Program-made: the position numbers and the translations under genes
Origin: Candidatus Acidiferrum typicum
GTDB lineage: Bacteria > Acidobacteriota > Terriglobia > Acidiferrales > UBA7541
Direction of reading: 5' to 3'
DNA: 64,000 nt
Assembly: GCA_002478115.1 (NCBI GenBank)
Contig: DLMH01000025.1
Span: 8,978 to 72,977, forward strand
The notes under the pieces: generated by a model
Database searches by the model: none
Told to the model about the DNA's origin: nothing
What the model saw: the letters and a program-made list of their open reading frames with translations, nothing else
Part shown: positions 44,361-53,001 of the stretch, piece after piece
Numbering within the stretch: position 1 is the first letter of the stretch
Layout: the number at the start of each line of letters is the position of its first letter

Positions 44361-45190
44361 CGATTGGATCTCGCATCGCGAAGCGCTTTGAGGAGCTGCG
44401 CGCCACAGGTGAGCTCGGCATCGTTGCGTACATCACCGCGGGCGACCCCACGTTGAGTGCGACGCGCGACTACGTTTTGGCGCTGGCCGATGCAGGCGCC
44501 GACGTTGTCGAACTTGGCGTGCCCTTCAGCGATCCCCTGGCCGATGGCCCCACAATTCAGCGCGCCTCGGAACGCGCCTTGAAGTCCGGCACGACGCTTG
44601 CTGGCGTGCTCGCGCTCGTTCGGCAAATTCGCCAGTCCAGCCAGGTCCCGCTGGTGCTCTTCAGCTATTTCAATCCCATCCTCCAGATGGGCTTGGAAAA
44701 ATTCGCGGCCGCAGCCGCAGAAGCCGGCGCCGACGGCGTGCTCGTCACCGATCTCACGCCGGAAGAATCGGCGGAGTATCGCCAGATCTTGCAAGCTCAT
44801 CACCTGGACACAATCTTTCTGGCCGCGCCCACTTCCACCGACGAGCGCCTCGTGAAAATCGCCGCGTGTTCCTCCGGTTTTCTCTACGTGATTTCGCGCA
44901 CCGGCGTGACCGGCGCGAAGGACGCGCTGCCCGACGATTTGCCCGCGCTATTGCGCCGCGCGCGCAGCTTCACGAAACTTCCGATTGCCGTGGGCTTCGG
45001 GATTTCGCTGCCCGGCCACGTTTCCGTGCTGGGCGGGCTCGCGGACGCCGCGGTGGTCGGCTCCGCGCTGGTTTCCGAAATTGAGAAGGCAGCTTCGCCC
45101 GAGGCGGCAGCCGCAGCCTTGCGAGAACGCATTCGTGCACTCAAAGACACCGCGCGCCGCGGCCTCTCCCGCCGCGAGGCCACGCCATGA
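44357..45190 (+). CDS. trpA: Tryptophan synthase alpha subunit
   Basis: A 277-residue TIM barrel starting at GTG 44357. Catalytic Glu is in VELGVPFSDPLADGPTIQ, catalytic Asp in AYITAGDPTL, and the phosphate loop in ISRTGVTGAKDALP and VGFGIS. It cleaves indole-3-glycerol phosphate and channels indole to TrpB. It overlaps the unknown gene before it by four bases and the chorismate mutase gene after it (ATGA), so the three are translationally coupled. Confidence 0.95.
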   Translation: MTIGSRIAKRFEELRATGELGIVAYITAGDPTLSATRDYVLALADAGADVVELGVPFSDPLADGPTIQRASERALKSGTTLAGVLALVRQIRQSSQVPLVLFSYFNPILQMGLEKFAAAAAEAGADGVLVTDLTPEESAEYRQILQAHHLDTIFLAAPTSTDERLVKIAACSSGFLYVISRTGVTGAKDALPDDLPALLRRARSFTKLPIAVGFGISLPGHVSVLGGLADAAVVGSALVSEIEKAASPEAAAAALRERIRALKDTARRGLSRREATP

Positions 45191-45483
45191 ATCTATCCGA
45201 CTGGCGCCGCCGCATCGATGAAATTGACAAGAAACTCGTCGAGTTGCTCAACGAACGCTCGCAATGCGCCCTCGAGATTGGCCGCATCAAGCAGGAATCG
45301 AACATTCCGCTTTACCAGCCCGATCGCGAAAGCGAAGTGCTGGAGAACGCCGAAAGCGAAAACAAAGGGCCGCTGACCGACGCCGCGATTCGCCGCCTCT
45401 TTGAACGCATCATTGACGAAGCGCGTTCCGCCGAGCGTCTGGCCATGCACGGCGATCCACCTTCGCATGAGGACCCCAAATGA
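45187..45483 (+). CDS. aroQ: Chorismate mutase (AroQ type)
   Basis: A 98-residue all-helical protein. The opening WRRRIDEIDKKLVELLNERSQCALEIGRIKQE is the first helix of AroQ-class mutases with the conserved R, D and K residues; FERIIDEARSAE is the third. It converts chorismate to prephenate for Phe/Tyr. The start overlaps trpA by four bases. A DAHP synthase gene follows 61 bases later, the two enzymes often acting together. Confidence 0.9.
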   Translation: MNLSDWRRRIDEIDKKLVELLNERSQCALEIGRIKQESNIPLYQPDRESEVLENAESENKGPLTDAAIRRLFERIIDEARSAERLAMHGDPPSHEDPK

Positions 45484-45544
45484 TGCCCCGCATCCGATTT
45501 TTATGTTGTCCTTCCCGAATTACAGGAACTGAGGCCTAACCATC

Positions 45545-46564
45545 ATGGTCATCATCATGCATGAAGGAGCCACCGACGAGCAGATTCAGCACGTCATCGA
45601 CCGCGTGATCGCCAGCGGCTTTGACGTGCATCGCTCGACGGGCGCTTCGCACACCGTTCTCGGCGCCGTGGGCGTCCATCGCGATTTCGATCATCGCGAT
45701 TTCGAGCTGCTCGAAGGCGTGCGCGAGGTCGTGCGCATCACCCAGCCGTTCAAGCTGGCCAGCCGCCAGTTCAAGCCGCAGGGCACCATCATCGATCTGG
45801 GCCGTGGCGTGAAAATCGGCGGGAGCGAAATCGTTGTCGCCGCCGGGCCGTGCTCCGTGGAATCGCGCGAGCAGATCCTCTCCATCGCGGAATCCGTATC
45901 CAAGGCGGGCGCCAGGATTCTGCGCGGGGGCGCGTTCAAGCCGCGCACTTCGCCGTACGCGTTCCAGGGCCTCGGCGAAAAAGGACTGCAGTGGATGCGC
46001 GAGGCCGCGGACAAGTTCCAACTCTTCGTGGTCAGCGAGGTCATGGATCCTTCGCAAATCCAGATGATGGGCGCGTATGTGGACATCTTCCAGGTCGGCG
46101 CGCGCAACATGCAGAACTATTTTCTTCTGCGCGCCCTCGGCGAAGTGCAGAAACCGGTGCTGCTGAAGCGCGGCATGTCCGCCACCATCGAAGAATTGCT
46201 TCTCAGCGCGGAATACATTCTCAGCGGCGGAAATTACAACGTCGTCCTTTGCGAGCGCGGCATTCGCACTTTTGAGACGGCCACGCGCAACACCCTGGAT
46301 ATCGCCGCGATTCCCGTGATTCAGAAGCTGTCGCACCTGCCGATCTTTGCCGATCCCTCGCACGGCACCGGACGCCGCGACAAAGTGCCGCCGATGGCCC
46401 GCGCCGCCGTCGCTGCGGGCGCGGACGGCTTGCTGATCGAAGTGCACAACGATCCCGACCACGCGCTCTCCGATGGCGCTCAGTCGCTCTATCCCACGCA
46501 TTTTGCGCAGCTCATGGGCGAGCTTCGCATCATTGCGCCCGCTGTTGGCCGCCGCCTGGACTGA
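45545..46564 (+). CDS. aroF: 3-deoxy-7-phosphoheptulonate synthase (class I, AroF/KDPS-like)
   Basis: A 339-residue protein with an N-terminal ferredoxin-like regulatory domain (about 1-70: [20 protein letters not shown]) and a TIM barrel. [63 protein letters not shown] and [14 protein letters not shown] are hallmark motifs of the type-I beta DAHP synthases. It starts the shikimate pathway by joining PEP and erythrose-4-phosphate. The N-terminal domain probably senses aromatic end products. Confidence 0.95.
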   Translation: MVIIMHEGATDEQIQHVIDRVIASGFDVHRSTGASHTVLGAVGVHRDFDHRDFELLEGVREVVRITQPFKLASRQFKPQGTIIDLGRGVKIGGSEIVVAAGPCSVESREQILSIAESVSKAGARILRGGAFKPRTSPYAFQGLGEKGLQWMREAADKFQLFVVSEVMDPSQIQMMGAYVDIFQVGARNMQNYFLLRALGEVQKPVLLKRGMSATIEELLLSAEYILSGGNYNVVLCERGIRTFETATRNTLDIAAIPVIQKLSHLPIFADPSHGTGRRDKVPPMARAAVAAGADGLLIEVHNDPDHALSDGAQSLYPTHFAQLMGELRIIAPAVGRRLD

Positions 46565-46664
46565 CCAGAATGACTGCGTTGCCTGAATTCGTATGCACAT
46601 CCAAAGGAAAGCGAGAGCACTTTCCTTCTCCGTTGGCCCCGCGTCTCCCGGCCAATATTTCTAT

Positions 46665-46715
46665 TTCTTCTCTGACTGTGAACTGTAAACTGTCCACTGT
46701 AAACTTGTCCTTCCA
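46665..46715. repeat. Short AACTGT-rich dispersed repeat
   Basis: CTGTGAACTGTAAACTGTCC followed by ACTGTAAAC repeats the AACTGT unit. A looser relative, TCAACTGTTGACTGTGAGC, lies at about 49125-49142. It stands directly ahead of the prephenate dehydrogenase gene. Confidence 0.4.
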
Positions 46716-47588
46716 ATGTCCCCACACCTGATCCAGCGCGTCACCATTCTCGGCACCGGCTTGATCGGCGGCTCCTTCGCCCTGGCCCTGCGCAAATATG
46801 CGCCGGACCTGCACATCGCCGGCTGGGATCGCGCCGACGTGGTGCAGCAGACGCGAAAAAGCGGCGCGATCGATGAAGGCTTTTCCGATTCGCTCGAATC
46901 CGCCTTGCGCAACTCCGATCTCATCTACATCGCGTTACCCATCGGCGCCACGCTCGATTTGCTGCCGGAAATTGCGCGGCACGCGCCGTCGCACGCGCTG
47001 GTCACGGACGCTTCCAGCACCAAGCAGCGCATCACGCAAGCCGCCGCGGAACTCTTCCCGCAGGAAGGGGGCCCCTACTTTCTCGGCGGGCATCCCATGA
47101 CAGGCCGCGAACTCTCCGGCTTCGAGCATGCGGACGCGGACCTTTTCCGCAATGCCACCTACGCGCTGACCAGCGATTCCGGGGAGAGCCGTGATCCGCG
47201 CGTCGTCGCCTTCGTCAAAATTCTGGGGAAAATGGGCGCGCGCCCGGTGTGGCTCGGCGCAAAGCAGCACGACTACGCCGTCGGCCTCGCCTCGCATCTC
47301 CCGCAACTCGCCGCCGTGGCGCTGGCGTCGTTTCTTTACGATCGCCTCGACGAAAACGGCCTGCCCATCACGCTGGCGGGGCCGGGCTTGCGCGATTCGC
47401 TGCGCCTTGCGGGCAGCCCCTACAGCACCTGGCGCGATATCGTGCTCACCAATCGCGAAGTGCTCTCTGTCGCGCTCGATCTCTTCGCCCGCCGCCTCGA
47501 TGACCTCCGCGAACGCCTCGGCTCCCGCGAACTCGAAGCCGACTTCGACGCCGCCAACGAACTCTACAAGCTCCTCCGCGGCTTGTAG
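46716..47588 (+). CDS. tyrA: Prephenate dehydrogenase family protein
   Basis: A 290-residue enzyme. The NAD(P)-binding Rossmann motif is VTILGTGLIGGSFALALR. The catalytic His is in FLGGHPMTGRELSGFEHA, and ASHLPQLAAVALASFL matches the helical dimer domain. It makes 4-hydroxyphenylpyruvate for tyrosine; an arogenate-specific form cannot be excluded. It is the last gene of the aromatic cluster. Confidence 0.9.
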   Translation: MSPHLIQRVTILGTGLIGGSFALALRKYAPDLHIAGWDRADVVQQTRKSGAIDEGFSDSLESALRNSDLIYIALPIGATLDLLPEIARHAPSHALVTDASSTKQRITQAAAELFPQEGGPYFLGGHPMTGRELSGFEHADADLFRNATYALTSDSGESRDPRVVAFVKILGKMGARPVWLGAKQHDYAVGLASHLPQLAAVALASFLYDRLDENGLPITLAGPGLRDSLRLAGSPYSTWRDIVLTNREVLSVALDLFARRLDDLRERLGSRELEADFDAANELYKLLRGL

Positions 47589-47612
47589 CCTCTACCGCCC
47601 TGCAGGTTCACG

Positions 47613-48167
47613 CTAAAGCTTTGCGAGTTTGAGTTCGAGTTCGCGCAGCATGAAGACGTCTTCGCGGTTGTAGGCGAGCAACTCGCTTCGCAATTTTTCG
47701 TCGCGCGTTTTCACATAAGTGCGGAATGTTTCCATGGCCCAGGCACCTTCCCGGTCCGGGAATTTCCGCCAAAGCCCCAGCCTTTGCTCTACCTTTTTGA
47801 GGCCGCCATACAAGTTGCGCTTCCAGCACTCCGGACAGAGATCGAGATGTTGATACTCCTTGTCCAAAACAATGCCCAATTGCGCGGCAATGACGGGGAA
47901 GTCAAACCCCACTCTTTTCTTGATGGGATCGGGAATGGAGCGCCCGTTATAGGTCACGATTTTCTTCGTGCCTTCTAGAGCCTTGACGAGTCTCGCCTTC
48001 GTAATCTCCTTATCGAAAAGCTGCACAAACGCGTCGCTGTCATTGTCCAACAGCCTGACACCGAGAACCGTGATCAGGTGATTCCTGGAGTCACGGAAGA
48101 ATCGGTCGTCATCGCTCTTGAATTGGCCGACGTAGTTCGTTTCGATATCCAGGTAGGCTACTTTCAT
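47613..48167 (-). CDS. RNase H-like exonuclease domain protein (YprB/RNase_H_2 type)
   Basis: A 184-residue protein carrying a DEDD exonuclease fold: motif I AYLDIET with D and E at residues 7-9, motif II region VTYNGRSIPDPIKKRVGFDFPVI, and motif III LLAYNREDVFMLREL. RNase_H_2 proteins of this size act on nucleic acid 3' ends; substrate unknown. Possible knuckle cysteines occur in LDLCPECWKRN. It converges on tyrA with only 24 bases between the two stops. Confidence 0.82.
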   Translation of the reverse strand: MKVAYLDIETNYVGQFKSDDDRFFRDSRNHLITVLGVRLLDNDSDAFVQLFDKEITKARLVKALEGTKKIVTYNGRSIPDPIKKRVGFDFPVIAAQLGIVLDKEYQHLDLCPECWKRNLYGGLKKVEQRLGLWRKFPDREGAWAMETFRTYVKTRDEKLRSELLAYNREDVFMLRELELKLAKL

Positions 48168-48390
48168 GGCCGCCTCCTCAGACTCTTACTGGCTTGGGCC
48201 CGCGAACAAAACGGTTGTTTCCGTAGGACCGAAGATAGCACCGCGGGGAATGCGGCCTCAAGGCTTGCGAGCCAAAGCGACCCAGTTTGGGTGTAGATTC
48301 ACTTTTGCGGTCGGGCTCCCCATTCTGTTTTCTTGGCGAACTGGAGTAGACTCTTCGCGTTGACTTCACTCATCGCGGAGAAAGTGAGAA

Positions 48391-49086
48391 GTGGACAAAC
48401 GCATCGCATCCCCGGACGCCGCCATCGCCAACCTCCGCGATGGTATGACCATCCTCATCGGCGGTTTCGGCCTTTGCGGCATCCCGGAAAATCTCATCGG
48501 CGCAGTCCGCCGCAAGGGCACCCGAAACCTCACCATCGTCAGCAACAATGGTGGTGTGGAAGATTGCGGTGTCGGCCTCCTGCTGCAGACCCGCCAGGTC
48601 AAAAAGATGATCTCCACGTACATCGGGGGAAATAAGCAATTCGAGCAACTCGCGCTCAGCGGCGAACTCGAAGTGGAATTGAATCCTCAGGGTACTCTAG
48701 CCGAACGCCTGCGAGCAGGTGGCGCAGGAATTCCCGCTTTTTACACTCCCACCGGCTTTGGGACGGTGGTGGCTGAAGGCAAAGAAACCCGCGAATTTGG
48801 CGGCCGCATGTACGTCCTGGAACGCGCCCTGCGCGCCGATTTCGCGTTCGTCAAGGCGTGGAAAGGCGATCGCTGGGGCAACCTCGTCTATCGCAAGACG
48901 GCTCGCAATCTCAACCCCATGATGGCCACGGCCGCTGACTTCGTCGTCGCGGAAGTGGAAGTGCTTGTGGAGCCCGGGCAAATTGATCCCGATTTCGTGC
49001 ACACGCCGGGCATTTATGTCGATGCCATTTTTCAAGGCACGCACTTCGAAAAACGCATCGAACAACGCACGGTGCGCAAGGTGTAG
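48391..49086 (+). CDS. scoA: 3-oxoacid CoA-transferase subunit A
   Basis: A 231-residue protein from GTG 48391 with GGAG upstream. DGMTILIGGFGLCGIPENLI is the standard opening of CoA-transferase family I alpha subunits, and TPTGFGT, YVLERALRADFAFVKAWKGDRWGNLVYRKTARN and VEPGQIDPDFVHTPGIYVD follow. With ScoB it moves CoA from succinyl-CoA to acetoacetate or a similar acid. Its stop codon is part of a hairpin repeat, and subunit B follows 61 bases later. Confidence 0.93.
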   Translation: MDKRIASPDAAIANLRDGMTILIGGFGLCGIPENLIGAVRRKGTRNLTIVSNNGGVEDCGVGLLLQTRQVKKMISTYIGGNKQFEQLALSGELEVELNPQGTLAERLRAGGAGIPAFYTPTGFGTVVAEGKETREFGGRMYVLERALRADFAFVKAWKGDRWGNLVYRKTARNLNPMMATAADFVVAEVEVLVEPGQIDPDFVHTPGIYVDAIFQGTHFEKRIEQRTVRKV

Positions 49087-49106
49087 TGGCCGGTCTTTAG
49101 ACCGGT
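49084..49106. repeat. TAGTGGCCGGTCTTTAGACC hairpin repeat covering the scoA stop codon
   Basis: The same 23 bases occur at 15126-15148. Here the first three bases (TAG) are the stop codon of scoA, so the element sits exactly at the gene end between the two CoA-transferase subunits. Confidence 0.75.
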
Positions 49107-49147
49107 CAGAATTGGTTTGACTTTCAACTGTTGACTGTGAGCTTTCT

Positions 49148-49819
49148 ATGGCCTTGACCGACGATCAAAAACGCGAGCGCATCGCCAAGCGCATTGCGCG
49201 CGAGTTGCGCGACGGCTACTACGTCAATCTCGGTATCGGCGTTCCTACGCTCGTCGCCAATTTTATTCGCAAGGGCATGGACATCATCATGCAATCCGAA
49301 AACGGCATGCTCGGCGTCGGCCCCTACCCCCTGGAGTCCGAGGTTGACGCCGACCTCGTCAATGCCGGCAAGGAAACCGTTACCGAAATACCCGGCACCT
49401 GCTATTTTTCGTCCGCCGATTCCTTCGCCATGATCCGTGGCGGCCACATCGACCTGACCGTGCTCGGCGCGCTTCAGGTGGATGAAAAGGGGAATCTCGC
49501 GAACTGGTCCATCCCCGGAAAAATGTTGAAGGGCATGGGCGGCGCGATGGACCTGGTGGCGGGTGCCAAGCGTGTGTTTATCGCCATGGAGCACGCCACG
49601 CGCGACAATAAGCCCAAAATCCTGAAAAAATGCACGCTGCCGCTGACCGGCGTCGAAGTGGTGGATCACATCGTGACGGAACTCGCCTTCATTGATGTCA
49701 CCCCCGCGGGCCTGCTGCTACGCGAACTCGCTCCCGACGCCACCCTCGAGCAGGTGCAATCGCTCACGGAGCCGAAGTTGCTCCTGCCACCCGCCGGCCC
49801 CGCGCCGATGCCGATCTGA
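49148..49819 (+). CDS. scoB: 3-oxoacid CoA-transferase subunit B
   Basis: A 223-residue beta subunit. The active-site Glu that forms the enzyme-CoA thioester is in [32 protein letters not shown] and [23 protein letters not shown] are hallmark segments. It partners ScoA. The ATG at 49148 follows a short unstructured gap. Confidence 0.94.
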   Translation: MALTDDQKRERIAKRIARELRDGYYVNLGIGVPTLVANFIRKGMDIIMQSENGMLGVGPYPLESEVDADLVNAGKETVTEIPGTCYFSSADSFAMIRGGHIDLTVLGALQVDEKGNLANWSIPGKMLKGMGGAMDLVAGAKRVFIAMEHATRDNKPKILKKCTLPLTGVEVVDHIVTELAFIDVTPAGLLLRELAPDATLEQVQSLTEPKLLLPPAGPAPMPI

Positions 49820-49865
49820 GCGTGCTGGGGTAAACTAGACACGAACGCTCAGGGACCACAAACTC

Positions 49866-50174
49866 ATGAAACTCGACTCCATCGTCATCATCAGCCTGCA
49901 CTCCCCCAAGGAAAAAATCTGGGGCATCCTCATGGAAATCAATCCCAGCGGAGTGACCATCCGCGGCATTGATCTCAACTCTTTCGATCATTTCGTCAGC
50001 CAGATCAACCAACTCGATGCGGAGCGCGTGGGCCTGCCCACGGTGTTTTTCCCCATGACGCGCATCGAGCGCATCTCGCTCGACGAACCCTCGGGCTTGA
50101 TTCCCTCCATGGCCGAGATCTTTGAGCGCAAGATCGGCCGCACGCTGACCGATTATCTCGCCCAGTTCGCCTGA
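49866..50174 (+). CDS. Conserved-looking small cytoplasmic protein, unknown
   Basis: A 102-residue protein. The start MKLDSIVIISLHSPKEKIWG is beta-like and a middle segment GVTIRGIDLNSFDHFVSQI suggests an Sm/LSM-like small barrel binding or regulatory fold. It ends with a helix (MAEIFERKIGRTLTDYLAQF). No family is assigned with confidence. It lies between the CoA-transferase and the phosphatidyltransferase gene, which starts 21 bases after its stop, so it is probably co-transcribed with the latter. Confidence 0.7.
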   Translation: MKLDSIVIISLHSPKEKIWGILMEINPSGVTIRGIDLNSFDHFVSQINQLDAERVGLPTVFFPMTRIERISLDEPSGLIPSMAEIFERKIGRTLTDYLAQFA

Positions 50175-50195
50175 TGTGCGCTATCCTGACAGCCA

Positions 50196-50747
50196 ATGAA
50201 AGTCCGCATCTGGACGGTACCCAATCAGATCACTTTTTTGCGCCTCGGTTTTCTGCCGTTTTTCCTGATCCTCATTCTGTATGAGGAATACCGGTGGGCA
50301 CTTCTGGTGCTGGTGTGCGCGGCGCTCACCGATGCGGTGGACGGCCTGCTGGCGCGGCGGCTCGATCAGAAATCGGCGCTGGGGGCGTACCTCGATCCCA
50401 TTGCCGATAAGCTGCTGCTCTCTTCCTCGTTTGTGGCGCTAGCGATGGAAAAGAAGATTCCCTGGTGGCTGGCGATTTTTGTGCTGAGCCGCGATGTATT
50501 GATGCTTGTGGTCGCCGCCGTCATTCTTGTGATCCAGGGCTACCGGCCATTTCCCCCGAGCCTCCTTGGCAAGTCCACCACCTTTTTTGAGATTGCGCTG
50601 GTGTTTTTCACCGTGCTGGCCGCCGCGTATGCCAATGAGCGCGTCGGCCTTCTGGCCCACTATTTGGGGTATACGGTGGCCGCGCTGGTGATCACTTCCG
50701 GCTTCCACTATTGCTTTGTCGTTGCCCGCCGCCTGCATATGACGTAA
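50196..50747 (+). CDS. pgsA: CDP-alcohol phosphatidyltransferase (PgsA-like)
   Basis: A 183-residue membrane enzyme. The full signature D-x2-D-G-x2-A-R-x8-G-x3-D-x3-D is present: D46, D49-G50, A53-R54, G63, D67, D71. About five or six hydrophobic helices follow. MKVRIWTVPNQITFLRLGFL (start) is like phosphatidylglycerophosphate synthases, which use CDP-diacylglycerol and glycerol-3-phosphate. A cardiolipin or other head group is possible. Confidence 0.9.
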   Translation: MKVRIWTVPNQITFLRLGFLPFFLILILYEEYRWALLVLVCAALTDAVDGLLARRLDQKSALGAYLDPIADKLLLSSSFVALAMEKKIPWWLAIFVLSRDVLMLVVAAVILVIQGYRPFPPSLLGKSTTFFEIALVFFTVLAAAYANERVGLLAHYLGYTVAALVITSGFHYCFVVARRLHMT

Positions 50748-50861
50748 AGAGTCAACGATTGTTCTGCAGGTCTCGCCCGGTAATTCCCTTCTCTAGATTC
50801 CAGTTGGCCCGGATTTCTCAAAAGATGCAAGTTTGCCCGTTACTTAAGCTCAGCACCACAC

Positions 50862-50975
50862 TGTCATCCTGAGGGAGGCGTCGTTTGCGCCCCGAAGGAT
50901 CTCAACCCTGAAACTTTACAAAATTCCAAAGTTGAAATCCTGAGGCAATCCTCATCGGATCGCCTCAGGATGACA
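50862..50975. mobile_element. MITE-like element with 13-bp perfect terminal inverted repeats
   Basis: A 114-base unit bounded by TGTCATCCTGAGG (50862-50874) and CCTCAGGATGACA (50963-50975). An inner hairpin (50939-50969, CCTGAGGC..GCCTCAGG) lies at its right end. Its left half and the bases after its right end recur at 29862-29960. It has no coding capacity. It sits in the 353-base gap 50748-51100, where no gene was seen. Confidence 0.75.
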
Positions 50976-51020
50976 ATTTCTTGCTGAATTTGTTCCACGG
51001 ATAATTTGAAGTTCTTGAAA

Positions 51021-51073
51021 AATCATAGTTAACACAGAGAGCACAGAGTTAAGAACACAGAGGTCACGGAGAC
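51021..51073. repeat. ACACAGAG-rich dispersed repeat
   Basis: AGTTAACACAGAGAGCACAG, then AGAACACAGAGGTCACGGAG, is the reverse orientation of the CTCTGTGTT/CTCCGTG units near 6700 and 17630. It lies just ahead of the chimeric Fe-S/cytochrome gene and may contain its upstream region. Confidence 0.55.
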
Positions 51074-51100
51074 ATTGAGTAGCGGGTTTCAGCGAAGACG

Positions 51101-52912
51101 ATGAGCACATCGGCGACAAACGCGGGACTCGTGGAACTGACGATCGACGGCAAGCTTGTGCAGGTGCCCGCCGGAACGACCGTCTTCGATGCCGCGCGCG
51201 TCCATGGCATTGCGATTCCCACGCTTTGCCATTTGCAGAACCAGACGCCCGTGGGCGTGTGCCGCTTGTGCGTGGTGGATACCGGCGGGCGCGTGCTGTC
51301 CGCCGCGTGTGTGCGCCCGGTCGAGCCCGGCATGAAGGTGTCCACAAATTCGGAGAAGGTGCAGGCCGCGCGGAGAACGCTGCTCGAACTGCTGATGGCG
51401 GACCACCCCTCGCCCTGTGCGCGGCAGGAACATTCCGGCGATTGCGAACTGGAGACGCTGGCGAAGGCTGCGGGCGCGGGCACGCCCCGATTCCCGCGCC
51501 GCACGGTTTCGCGCGGAGCAGACGATTCGTCGCCGGCGATTGCCGTGGACCACGATGCCTGCATCCTGTGCGACCGCTGCATCCGCGGGTGCGACGAAAT
51601 CAAAAACAATTTCGTGCTCGGGCGCATGGGTAAAGGCTATTCCGCCGGCATCGCCTTTGACCTGAATTCGCCGATGGGCGATTCCACCTGTATTTCCTGC
51701 GGTGAGTGCATGGTCTCCTGCCCCACCGGCGCGCTGACGAACAAAGGCGTGGTGGGCACGGCCATTGCCGCGGGCCGCGACGCGCAGAGCCTGACGGCGG
51801 AGGAACTTCACAGGCTGCCGGTATTCGCGGGCGTTTCCGGCACGTTCCTGGAGCTGAATCGCGGCGCCATCGTGAAGCGGCGCTACCGCAAGGGAGAAGT
51901 GATCTGCCGCGAGGGCGAATTTGGCTCGACGGCATTCTACATTCTGGAGGGCAAGGCGCAGGTGGCCATCGCCACTCCGATTGCCCACGTGAAGACGCAA
52001 GGCGGAACAATTCAATTGAATCACGCAATTCATCTGAAGCCGATCCGGCGCGGACCAAATGGGCCGATCGTGCAATTGGAGTGCGACGATTGCCACCGCC
52101 CGGCGGGTGTGAATCAGGGGTGGCCGTATTCCGATAAGGTGTACGTCGTGGCCGCAAGCTCATACAGCGCAGACCTCTCAGAAGTATTGCCAAACGACAC
52201 CCTTTGGACTCCGAAGCCGCTGGCCGGACGCGAGAACATGATCCCACCGAAATTTGCCGCCACTTGCGCTGCGTGCCATTTGCTCACATTTGACAAGCGG
52301 TTTGACGTAGGAGTGCCGCATGACAAGCCAGAAGTCGTTCATGTGTTCTTGATAAGGAAGTTTCGGGAATACATCGCCGCCCATCCGGCTGAAGTACGCA
52401 TAGTGCCAGAACCCACCCGCGATCTAACCGGGAAGCCACGGCAAGCAGAAGTCCGCGTTTTGACCCCGGCTCAGTGGGTGGCTGAACGCACTGCGGATGC
52501 GGAGGAACTGTTGTGGCGAAAAACCTGCAAGCAGTGCCACTTGTACGAAGCTCCCGTGAATAGCGCAGTTGTTCGGATTCCCGCTGGCACCGAATCAGAG
52601 CCGGAAACAGTTGGTTCACTTCCCGACATTGCCCCGGCGAAAATTACAATCCGCTGGCTGCCACACGCGAAGTTCAATCACGATGCGCATCGCAGCTTCA
52701 CGTGCACCAGTTGCCATGCGAAGGCGCTGAGCAGCACGGAAACGAGCGACGTGCTCATACCGGGAATCGAGAATTGCAAGGCTTGCCACGCGCCTGGCCC
52801 GGAGCATGCCGAGTCGCGCTGCTTTGAGTGCCACACCTACCACGACTGGTCGAAGCGGAAAGAAGTGAAGCCGGCGTTTACGTTGCCTGCGCTGCAGAAC
52901 GGCGGGAGATAG
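51101..52912 (+). CDS. Fusion protein: 2Fe-2S and 4Fe-4S ferredoxin domains, partial cNMP-binding domain, six c-type haem sites
   Basis: A 603-residue frame. Residues 10-75 are a NuoG-like 2Fe-2S domain (C43, C54, C57, C70), with HPSPC...C near 102-115. Residues 145-210 bind two 4Fe-4S clusters (C154/157/160/164 and C197/200/203/207). Residues about 245-300 match the first half of a cyclic nucleotide-binding domain (KGEVICREGEFGSTAFYILEGKAQVAI). From about 305 (QLNHAIHLKPIRRGPNGP) it becomes a multihaem cytochrome with six CxxCH sites starting at C328. There is no signal peptide or membrane helix, though haem c needs the periplasm. The back half has lower GC. A deletion fusion of two genes is likely; a true cytoplasmic protein is less likely. 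Confidence 0.75.
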   Translation: MSTSATNAGLVELTIDGKLVQVPAGTTVFDAARVHGIAIPTLCHLQNQTPVGVCRLCVVDTGGRVLSAACVRPVEPGMKVSTNSEKVQAARRTLLELLMADHPSPCARQEHSGDCELETLAKAAGAGTPRFPRRTVSRGADDSSPAIAVDHDACILCDRCIRGCDEIKNNFVLGRMGKGYSAGIAFDLNSPMGDSTCISCGECMVSCPTGALTNKGVVGTAIAAGRDAQSLTAEELHRLPVFAGVSGTFLELNRGAIVKRRYRKGEVICREGEFGSTAFYILEGKAQVAIATPIAHVKTQGGTIQLNHAIHLKPIRRGPNGPIVQLECDDCHRPAGVNQGWPYSDKVYVVAASSYSADLSEVLPNDTLWTPKPLAGRENMIPPKFAATCAACHLLTFDKRFDVGVPHDKPEVVHVFLIRKFREYIAAHPAEVRIVPEPTRDLTGKPRQAEVRVLTPAQWVAERTADAEELLWRKTCKQCHLYEAPVNSAVVRIPAGTESEPETVGSLPDIAPAKITIRWLPHAKFNHDAHRSFTCTSCHAKALSSTETSDVLIPGIENCKACHAPGPEHAESRCFECHTYHDWSKRKEVKPAFTLPALQNGGR

Positions 52913-52967
52913 GACTCACGCGGCCGGCTTGCGCCTTGTGGCATGATTTTTCGCTTGGGTAACAGTT

Positions 52968-52998
52968 GTGAAAGCGGCGGCAAGCCGCCGCACTCCAC
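52968..52998 (-). repeat. Short inverted copy of the GCGGCGG hairpin repeat
   Basis: AAAGCGGCGGCAAGCCGCCG then CACTCCA is the reverse-orientation core of the elements at 4978 and 24470. It lies between the chimeric cytochrome gene and the convergent aldo/keto reductase gene. Confidence 0.6.
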
Positions 52999-53001
52999 AC
53001 C

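Noticed and set aside
48168..48390. tRNA or small RNA gene in the scoA upstream region
   Set aside because: No cloverleaf, CCA end or consensus promoter could be found on either strand.
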